Positions 7,556-13,549 of a DNA stretch of 13,549 nt are shown in pieces. Below the pieces are notes generated by a model. It was not told the DNA's origin. It worked only from the letters and a program-made list of their open reading frames with translations, and made no database searches. A program made the position numbers and the translations under genes. The stretch comes from UBA4055 sp036721445. Lineage in GTDB: Bacteria > UBA4055. The stretch spans positions 1-13,549 of the forward strand of contig DAIMKZ010000055.1 of assembly GCA_036721445.1 (NCBI GenBank). Direction: 5' to 3'. Position 1 is the first letter of the stretch, and each line of letters starts with the position of its first letter.

Positions 7556-8809
7556 ATGGATACCCGAGAAGTAGTGAACGCCATAGAAGGCATAATAAAA
7601 GAGAAAAAGATCGAGAGATCAAAACTCTCAGAGATCGTTAAATCGATATTTCTAAGCATACTCAAAAAGAAATTCAATCTTGACGAGGAAGAGAACGCGG
7701 AAGATTATTTCAGCGTGACATTCAATATAGATACCGGAGACGTGGAGATCATGCATGAGCGTGAGGTAGTTGCTGATGAGGATTATGACAATCCGGTAAG
7801 CCAGATAAAACTAACCGATGCGCTTGTGATCGACCCTGATGCTGAAGTCGGAGATGATATGCCCGAAATAATCGATTTCAACTCATTCGGCAGAAGACAC
7901 ATAATTGCCGCAAAGCAGATACTTGCCCAGAAGATAAAGAAGGTAGAGAGAGCCAACACTTACGACACATATATCGAGAAGATAGGCGAGATCATCATGG
8001 GATCTATACACCAGATAACACCGAGAGAGATCAAGATCAATTATGACGATATAGAGGTCATAATGCCAAAATCAGAATCCGTGTTCAACGAAAGATACAG
8101 AAGAGGAGAGCTGCTCAAGGCTGTTATCAAAGACGTTTACTTCAAGAATCAGGATGTTAAAGTCATAGTGTCAAGGTCAGACAGCGATTTCATAAAAAAG
8201 CTTTTCGAGACCGAGGTTCCTGAGATCAGCGACGGGATCATTGAAATAATACAGGTAGCCAGAAGGCCGGGTATCCGTTCGAAAGTGATACTTGAAACTC
8301 TTGATTCAAGGGTGGATCCGGTAGGAGCATGCGTCGGTCAGAGAGGGGCAAGGATCACAGCCATTGTTTCCGAGCTGAACAAAGAGAAGATCGATATAAT
8401 CCAGAAAATTAACGAGCCGAAGATGTTCATTACCAGGCTTCTCGGTATAAAAACCGAATATCAGCTTGATCTTGATGTTGACAACAAAATAGCAGAGGTA
8501 ATAGTACCCGATCATATTTACGATGACGTGATGGGATTGAGGAACAGCAATGTTGAGCTTACTGAAGAAGTATCAGGATATAAGCTCAAGGTCATGACGG
8601 AATCTGAGTACGAGGAAATGACGAACCTAACAATTGAAAAAGTAGAGGAATTTACAGATGAGCTCAAAGCGCTGCTTGCGGCTAACGGTATAAAAGATGC
8701 GGAGACTTTCTACGAAACAGAAAAGGAAGTCATTCTTCAGATAGAGGGAATGGATGAAAGCAAATATAATTATATTAAGGCAACTCTTGACAGCTATTAT
8801 TCAGAATAA
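7556..8809 (+). CDS. nusA: Transcription termination/antitermination factor NusA
   Basis: 417 residues: longer than the Bacillus form (about 370) and shorter than E. coli (495). It binds RNA polymerase and nascent RNA, modulating pausing, termination and rRNA antitermination. Order: N-terminal polymerase-binding domain (about 1-130, with the FGRRHIIAAKQILAQKI helix), S1 domain (about 140-205), KH1 (about 230-300) with an intact GQRG loop at 261-264 in GACVGQRGARI, then KH2 (about 300-355). In KH2 the usual GK(E/G)GQNVRLA is replaced by GLRNSNVELT (327-336), so the canonical GxxG is lost. A C-terminal segment of about 60 residues ends in an acidic/HhH-like helix pair (ILQIEGMDESKYNYI), resembling one E. 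coli-type acidic repeat. ATG 7556 has GGAGG 9 bases upstream. Confidence 0.95.
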   Translation: MDTREVVNAIEGIIKEKKIERSKLSEIVKSIFLSILKKKFNLDEEENAEDYFSVTFNIDTGDVEIMHEREVVADEDYDNPVSQIKLTDALVIDPDAEVGDDMPEIIDFNSFGRRHIIAAKQILAQKIKKVERANTYDTYIEKIGEIIMGSIHQITPREIKINYDDIEVIMPKSESVFNERYRRGELLKAVIKDVYFKNQDVKVIVSRSDSDFIKKLFETEVPEISDGIIEIIQVARRPGIRSKVILETLDSRVDPVGACVGQRGARITAIVSELNKEKIDIIQKINEPKMFITRLLGIKTEYQLDLDVDNKIAEVIVPDHIYDDVMGLRNSNVELTEEVSGYKLKVMTESEYEEMTNLTIEKVEEFTDELKALLAANGIKDAETFYETEKEVILQIEGMDESKYNYIKATLDSYYSE

Positions 8810-9137
8810 AGATGAGCTCAGAAAAAAGATAGCCTCTCTTCTGCATTTTTCTTTAAGATCGGGAGTTGCAGTCGTGGGTCAGAACAGGATTATGGCCGGT
8901 AAGGCCGGATCGCTCGGGCTCGTTCTGGTTAACAGCAACGCGAGCGAAAATACTTTCAGATCACTTGTGAAATTTACCGGAGAGAACAGGGTAAGTCTTC
9001 TTGACGGAAAATTCGATCTGGGGTGTGAAACGGGTAAAGAAGGCGTAAAAGTGATAGGATTGAAAAGATCTGAACTGCAGGTGCAGATCGGGCAACTTGT
9101 AAAACAATACATGAAGGAATCTGAAAATGAAAGGTAA
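8754..9137 (+). CDS. ylxQ: L7Ae/L30e-family RNA-binding protein (YlxQ-like)
   Basis: Up to 127 residues. The core, from ELRKKIASLLHFSLRSGVAVVG through GLVLVNSNASENT, matches the bacterial L7Ae-like (YlxQ/L30e fold) proteins usually encoded between nusA and infB. The ASENT motif is particularly typical. The family binds kink-turn RNA; the cellular role of bacterial YlxQ is not settled. Start uncertain: ATG 8754 (AGAGG 6 bases upstream) adds about 20 residues before the usual family start and overlaps nusA by 56 bases. TTG 8787 (AAGG 6 bases upstream) gives a shorter overlap and a more usual length. No canonical in-frame start exists beyond nusA's stop close to the conserved core. The end overlaps infB by 11 bases. 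The companion gene ylxR, which often precedes it, is absent. Confidence 0.78.
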   Translation: MKANIIILRQLLTAIIQNKDELRKKIASLLHFSLRSGVAVVGQNRIMAGKAGSLGLVLVNSNASENTFRSLVKFTGENRVSLLDGKFDLGCETGKEGVKVIGLKRSELQVQIGQLVKQYMKESENER

Positions 9138-11799
9138 AAGCATCCAAATATCAAAAATTGCAAAACAGCTTGAGATATCCTCTCAGAAAGTATTGGATTA
9201 CCTGCAAAGCGAGTGCCCCGATGCTGACATTTCTAAAGGCATCATTTCAAAGATAGATGAAAAATCCTACGCAGCCGTTCTTAAAAAATTCGATCCTGAA
9301 GGTTACAAAAGCCATGAAGAGAAAAGCAATGAGGACAAGGCGGACGATAAGATAATAAGCGCACAGAAGAAACAGATTGATATAAGGTCTAGGATTCCGG
9401 AAATAGAAGAGATACTTTCTACGAACAAAGACTCTGACGACGGGAGCGTTGAGAGAAAAAGGCAGAGAAGAAAGATCAAAGAGGATGAGCCCGAAGAAGC
9501 TCCTCCGGTAAAAGAAGAGTCGGAAGAAATAAAGGAAGAACCTTTAACAGCCGAAAAACCCGCACCGGAAGAAGAGAAGAAAGAAGGACCCTCCAAAGAA
9601 ACTCCGGGCAGAAAAATACATAAATCGGACAGGCCGGCAACAGAAAGGATCAGGGATGATTATAAGCCTGTAAGAAGAGAATTCAAAAAAGACGATCCCC
9701 CGGCGGCGTCAGCTTCATCAGCCGAATCAGCTGACAAGAAGGGTAAGAAAGTCAAAAAAAGCGATGATAAAAGCTCCCTAAAAGAGGATGCCGCTAAAGC
9801 TAAAGCTGTTTTTAAAAGAAAAAGGTTCAAAAAAGTGTCCGTAGTGGTTGCCGACGGTGATGTGGTAGTTGCTGATGACGGAATAAAAAGAAGTAAGAAA
9901 AAAAGAAAAAAGGACAAGGTAAATCAGGAAGAAGTAAAAGATTCAGTTAAGGACACATTGAGCAAAATGAGCGCCGACACTTCCAAGTCTTTCAAGAAGA
10001 AAAAGAAAAAGAAACAGCAGGAAGACGGTACTGAGATCGAAGTCAATGTTGTCAGCGTATCCGAGTTCATTTCCACTTCAGAACTGGCGAATAAGCTTGA
10101 AATTCCCGTTACCGATATAATATCCAAGTGTTTCTCAATGGGTATGATGGTAACAATAAATCAGAGGCTTGACAAAGAAACTATCGAGATTATAGCATCG
10201 GAATTCGATACTGAGATAGAGTTCGAAAGCGAATACGAAGAGGATTTTTTCTATGAGGACGAGCACGAAGATCCTGCGCTGTTAAAGGAAAGGAACCCGA
10301 TAATAACAATAATGGGACATGTGGATCACGGTAAAACTTCTCTTCTTGACTACATAAGAAAAACTAAGGTCGTTGCGGGAGAATCCGGAGGAATAACTCA
10401 GCATATCGGAGCTTACGTAGTCGATTATAATGAAAAAAGCCTCACATTTTTAGATACGCCCGGTCATGAAGCTTTTACCGCAATGAGGTCCAGAGGCGCT
10501 AAGATCACAGATATCGTTATCATAGTTATAGCTGCAGACGACAGGGTCAACGCGCAGACCAACGAAGCGATCGATCATGCTCTGCTGGCGGAAGTTCCGA
10601 TAATTTTCGCGATAAACAAAATGGATAAGCAGAACGCCGATGCCGAAAGGATCAGAACACAGCTATCGCAGAGGAACATTCTCGTCGAGCAGTGGGGAGG
10701 TAAATATCAGTCGGTTGAGATTTCCGCGCATACAGGCCTCGGAATTAACGAACTGCTTGACGCTATACTTCTTGAATCGGATATGCTGGAGCTTAAAGCT
10801 AATCCTTCTTGTCAGGCGATCGGTACGGTCTTAGAGTCCAAACTGGACAAAGGTCTCGGCGCAGTATCGACTATACTCGTTCAGAAAGGAACGCTGAATG
10901 TCGGTGATGTATTCGTCTGCGGACAGACTTACGGCAAGGTGAGGGCGATGCTTAACGAGAGGCGCGAGAACATTAAGATAGCAGGTCCTTCATATCCGGT
11001 AATGGTTCTTGGATTCTCAGGATCTCCAAATGCCGGAGACTCCTTCGTGGTCGTTGATCACGAGCAGAAAGCCAAGGCGATAGCATCAAAAAGGGAGCAG
11101 ATCAACAGGGCTCAGGCACAGCATAAAGCCAATGTGATCACTCTTGACAACGTTTCTGAAAAGATAAAACAGGGTGATATTAAAAACCTTAACCTTATTA
11201 TTAAAGGCGACGCCGACGGTTCCGTTGAGGCGATCAGAGATAATCTGATGAAGATATCCAATGATGAAGTTGCTGTTAAGATACTATCAAAAGGCGTAGG
11301 AGCCATTACAGAGGGTGATGTTCTTCTTGCCGAGGCTTCTGACGCAGTAATTCTGGGATTCCATGTAAGGCCGAACATGAAGGCAAAAGAACTCGCGGGT
11401 CAGAAAAAAGTCGAGATCAGGATTTACAGCATAATCTACGACCTTTTCGAGGATATTAGGAGCGCTCTTGAAGGTATGCTTAAGCCGCTGATCACCGAAG
11501 AACTTCTGGGATCGGCTGAAGTAAGAGCCGTGTTCAAAGTTCCCAAATCCGGAACGATCGCGGGATGTTATGTCCAGTCAGGAAAGGTCATCAGGAACGC
11601 GATGCTGAAGCTTATAAGGGACGGCATCGAGATTCATCAGGGTAAATTGATATCTCTGAAGAGACTAAAAGACGACGCAAAAGAAGTATCCTCGGGTTTT
11701 GAGTGCGGTATAGGAATCGAAAATTTCAACGATATAAAAGAATATGATATAATAGAAGTATTCGAATATAAGGAAACTCAAAGGAAGCTTGAAGCATGA
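9127..11799 (+). CDS. infB: Translation initiation factor IF-2
   Basis: 890 residues, full length. This GTPase delivers and positions fMet-tRNA on the 30S subunit and promotes subunit joining. An IF2_N motif opens the protein (SIQISKIAKQLEISSQKVLDYL), and a second one occurs at about 313-370 (VSEFISTSELANKLEIPVTDII). Between them lies a charged, Lys/Glu-rich, presumably disordered linker (about 60-300) with long Lys runs. The GTPase domain shows GHVDHGKT (397-404), DTPGHE (443-448) and NKMD (497-500). EF-Tu-like domain 2, the IF2-specific domain 3 and the C-terminal fMet-tRNA-binding domain follow, ending FEYKETQRKLEA. ATG 9127 overlaps the ylxQ end; its stop overlaps the rbfA start (ATGA). 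The mRNA for the linker is A-rich but the frame is uninterrupted. Confidence 0.98.
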   Translation: MKGKSIQISKIAKQLEISSQKVLDYLQSECPDADISKGIISKIDEKSYAAVLKKFDPEGYKSHEEKSNEDKADDKIISAQKKQIDIRSRIPEIEEILSTNKDSDDGSVERKRQRRKIKEDEPEEAPPVKEESEEIKEEPLTAEKPAPEEEKKEGPSKETPGRKIHKSDRPATERIRDDYKPVRREFKKDDPPAASASSAESADKKGKKVKKSDDKSSLKEDAAKAKAVFKRKRFKKVSVVVADGDVVVADDGIKRSKKKRKKDKVNQEEVKDSVKDTLSKMSADTSKSFKKKKKKKQQEDGTEIEVNVVSVSEFISTSELANKLEIPVTDIISKCFSMGMMVTINQRLDKETIEIIASEFDTEIEFESEYEEDFFYEDEHEDPALLKERNPIITIMGHVDHGKTSLLDYIRKTKVVAGESGGITQHIGAYVVDYNEKSLTFLDTPGHEAFTAMRSRGAKITDIVIIVIAADDRVNAQTNEAIDHALLAEVPIIFAINKMDKQNADAERIRTQLSQRNILVEQWGGKYQSVEISAHTGLGINELLDAILLESDMLELKANPSCQAIGTVLESKLDKGLGAVSTILVQKGTLNVGDVFVCGQTYGKVRAMLNERRENIKIAGPSYPVMVLGFSGSPNAGDSFVVVDHEQKAKAIASKREQINRAQAQHKANVITLDNVSEKIKQGDIKNLNLIIKGDADGSVEAIRDNLMKISNDEVAVKILSKGVGAITEGDVLLAEASDAVILGFHVRPNMKAKELAGQKKVEIRIYSIIYDLFEDIRSALEGMLKPLITEELLGSAEVRAVFKVPKSGTIAGCYVQSGKVIRNAMLKLIRDGIEIHQGKLISLKRLKDDAKEVSSGFECGIGIENFNDIKEYDIIEVFEYKETQRKLEA

Positions 11800-12152
11800 C
11801 AGGAGCAAAAAGGGTCAACAGAGTATCTTCGGAAATAAAAAAAGCGCTCGCAAAAATAATATTTTCCGATCTGAACGTGGATGAGCTGAAATTCTGCTCG
11901 TTCAATAACATTAAAATGAGTCCGGACCTTTCCGTAGCTACTGTATATTTCACTTCGATAAAGTCAAAAAAGGAAGAAGTGGAGGAAATGCTCAGACTTT
12001 TCAGGCATAATAATAAAACGATACGAATGAATCTGCCGAAATATGTAAACTTGAGGATAGTTCCCGAACTGAGATTCTTTTACGATGATACTTTAGACAA
12101 TGTTTACAGGATAGAAGAACTTCTGAATTCCATTAAGAAGACAGATGAATAA
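11796..12152 (+). CDS. rbfA: Ribosome-binding factor A
   Basis: 118 residues, normal for RbfA, a small type II KH-fold protein that binds the 30S subunit during late 16S rRNA processing. Typical features: RVNRVSSEIKKALAKII at the start, the MSPDLSVATVYFT strand segment, then RMNLPKYVNLRIVPELRFFYDDTLDNVYRIEELL, the family's most conserved C-terminal block. ATG 11796 overlaps the infB stop by 4 bases and has AAGGAAG 8 bases upstream, so it is coupled to infB. Its end overlaps nrnA by 8 bases. Confidence 0.96.
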   Translation: MTGAKRVNRVSSEIKKALAKIIFSDLNVDELKFCSFNNIKMSPDLSVATVYFTSIKSKKEEVEEMLRLFRHNNKTIRMNLPKYVNLRIVPELRFFYDDTLDNVYRIEELLNSIKKTDE

Positions 12153-13122
12153 AGATCAGATAATCGCAAGCATAGGCCAATTTTTAAGGGAAGAAGATGA
12201 TTTTCTTATAACTTCTCATTATGCCCCCGACGGGGATAATATCGGAGCGTGCGCCGGCATGTACCACGCGCTGACCGCAGCCGGTAAAAAGGCTGTTATA
12301 GTCAATGAGGACGGTTTTGTTGAAAGGTTCAAATTCCTATTTAACGGGACCGAAAACCCGTTCGTCAGATTCGGCGAAGAACTTAAGATAAAATTCAGTA
12401 ATGTTATAGTACTCGATACAGCCACTTACGAAAGGATCGGCAAGGTCAGCGGGATAGTCAAAGAAAACGCCAGTATTATAAACATAGACCACCATCCCGC
12501 AAACAGTAATTTCGGGACTGTCAATTATGTGGATATTAAGGCTGCATCAGCTTCTCAGATCGTACTTGAAATTTTGAAAGCTAACGGATTTCCTGTAACA
12601 AAACACATATCTGATTCACTTCTAAGCGGACTTCTTTCAGATACAGGCGGATTGAGGTTTGCTAATACCGACGAAAGGGCGATAAATGATGTTCTTGAAC
12701 TGATGAAATCAGGTTCTGATCTGGCTGATATTTCTGACAGGATATTCATGAGGCTTGGTTATGACGAAACCGTCAAAGTTAACAGGATAATAGGCGGTAC
12801 TGAGTTATTCAGGGAAGAAAAAATAGCTATGGTATATAACGATCAGGAGAATAATCCTTTGATCGAGAATGAGCCTGTCCTGATGACTCTGAGTTCTATT
12901 GAGGAGGCGGAAATAGCAGTATTTGTCAGGAGGATAGGAGCGGAAAAATACAAGCTGAGCCTCAGATCAAAAGGGGACTTTGACGTCAACCTTTTCGCCG
13001 CGAAATGGGGGGGAGGGGGACACCGCAATGCTTCAGGCATAAAATTCTCGGGAACTTACGAAGAGCTGCTCTCTACACTTATTGCCGACCTGAAAGAAAC
13101 CGCGCTAAGATTTTATGAATGA
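12145..13122 (+). CDS. nrnA: Bifunctional nano-RNase / pAp phosphatase NrnA (DHH-DHHA1)
   Basis: 325 residues, the normal length for NrnA. The DHH domain shows the metal ligands in order: His25, Asp29 and Asp31 in SHYAPDGDNIG; Asp91 in IVLDTAT; DHH at 115-117 in NIDHHPANSNFG; and Asp166 in LLSDTGGL. The DHHA1 substrate-binding domain ends with GGGGHRNASG (289-298). Family members degrade 2-5 nt RNAs and dephosphorylate 3'-phosphoadenosine 5'-phosphate in the cytoplasm. It is too short for RecJ. The position between rbfA and truB is common in many phyla. The ribosome-binding site is weak (AAGAAG), so translation probably depends on rbfA, with an 8-base overlap. A G-rich run (13007-13019) encodes the GGGG motif in frame. 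Confidence 0.93.
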   Translation: MNKDQIIASIGQFLREEDDFLITSHYAPDGDNIGACAGMYHALTAAGKKAVIVNEDGFVERFKFLFNGTENPFVRFGEELKIKFSNVIVLDTATYERIGKVSGIVKENASIINIDHHPANSNFGTVNYVDIKAASASQIVLEILKANGFPVTKHISDSLLSGLLSDTGGLRFANTDERAINDVLELMKSGSDLADISDRIFMRLGYDETVKVNRIIGGTELFREEKIAMVYNDQENNPLIENEPVLMTLSSIEEAEIAVFVRRIGAEKYKLSLRSKGDFDVNLFAAKWGGGGHRNASGIKFSGTYEELLSTLIADLKETALRFYE

Positions 13123-13549
13123 TCTTCCTGTTATAACCAATAAAAAGGAAAAATTACAGCTTCCCTCGGACGGTTTTATACTTTTGATAGATAAAGAACC
13201 TGACTGTACGAGTTTTGATGTCGTAGCTAAATTAAGAAAAATTCTGCATATCAGAAAGATAGGTCATGCGGGGACTCTGGATCCTTTCGCTACAGGGCTT
13301 CTTGTTATGCTTGTCGGAAAAGCGACTAAGATGCAGGACGGACTGATGATGAACGACAAGATATATGAATGCACTATCAAGCTTGGGGAGCGGACGGATT
13401 CGTTCGACAGAACAGGAACGGTTATCTCTACTTCAGAAAAGCAGGTAACTGAGGAAGAGATAAGACAGGCAGTAATGAGCTTTGTAGGGGAGGGGGAACA
13501 GCTGCCTCCGATGTTCTCTGCGGTCAAGAAAGACGGAAAGAGGCTTTAC
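13115..13549 (+). CDS. truB: tRNA pseudouridine(55) synthase TruB (3' truncated)
   Basis: The frame is open to the window end; 145 residues are visible, about half of the usual 230-310. TruB converts U55 to pseudouridine in the T-loop of tRNAs. Visible signs: FILLIDKEPDCTSFDVVAKLR (residues 21-41), then KIGHAGTLDPFATGLL (48-63) with catalytic Asp56, the KIYECTIKLGERTDSFDRTG segment, and LPPMFSAVKKDGKRLY at the edge, all TruB hallmarks. ATG 13115 overlaps the nrnA stop by 8 bases. No clear ribosome-binding site precedes it, so coupling to nrnA is likely. About ten extra N-terminal residues compared with E. coli TruB precede the core. Confidence 0.94.
   Translation, partial: MNDLPVITNKKEKLQLPSDGFILLIDKEPDCTSFDVVAKLRKILHIRKIGHAGTLDPFATGLLVMLVGKATKMQDGLMMNDKIYECTIKLGERTDSFDRTGTVISTSEKQVTEEEIRQAVMSFVGEGEQLPPMFSAVKKDGKRLY

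Noticed and set aside
9660..9917. Minus-strand frames rich in Ser/Leu/Phe opposite the infB linker (also 9303-9596 and 9924-10127)
   Set aside because: They mirror the Lys/Glu-rich codons of infB; none has a plausible start site or recognisable domain.
12145..13122. RecJ exonuclease as an alternative identity for the DHH protein
   Set aside because: At 325 residues it lacks RecJ's OB-fold region and extra length; the GGGGHRNASG ending and gene context match NrnA.

Overview
The window is a compact, moderately AT-rich stretch of chromosome from a diderm (LPS-type) bacterium. The LPS inference rests on a CMP-KDO synthetase gene. The isoprenoid gene dxs implies the MEP pathway, and a BatB/BatC pair points to the kind of envelope operon common in Bacteroidota, spirochaetes and related phyla. 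Arginine is mostly AGA/AGG and isoleucine often ATA. I cannot name the lineage; an under-sampled phylum near the FCB group would fit but is only a guess. No phage, transposon, CRISPR, tRNA or rRNA sequence is visible.

Layout. (1) 1-1491 (+): 3' part of a membrane-anchored spermidine-synthase-like methyltransferase-fold protein. It meets, with no spacer, (2) a two-gene minus-strand operon at 3215-1492: batB (VWA membrane protein) then batC (TPR protein with a glutamine-rich tail). (3) A divergent intergenic region (3216-3398) carries a good plus-strand promoter for a small secreted, highly charged protein of unknown function (3399-3884), closed by a UUCG-loop terminator. (4) A second strong promoter (3950-3978) drives a tight unit: a stand-alone response regulator, kdsB and dxs, each overlapping the next. 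(5) From about 6972 to the window end lies the classic nusA-infB translation/transcription operon: rimP, nusA, an L7Ae/YlxQ-like gene, infB, rbfA, nrnA and truB (truncated by the window end). A promoter followed by a terminator-like hairpin sits in front of rimP.

The last operon joins 30S maturation (RimP, RbfA), transcription elongation/termination control (NusA), translation initiation (IF2), nano-RNA and pAp turnover (NrnA) and tRNA U55 modification (TruB). Five consecutive junctions, from nusA/ylxQ to nrnA/truB, overlap or are coupled.

No clearly new multi-gene system is visible; most genes are housekeeping. The points most worth a second look are the attenuator-like rimP leader with an abnormal rimP start site, a NusA whose second KH domain has lost the canonical GxxG loop, a reduced bat operon with a poly-Q BatC, the single-domain response regulator co-transcribed with kdsB-dxs, and the unassigned secreted charged protein.
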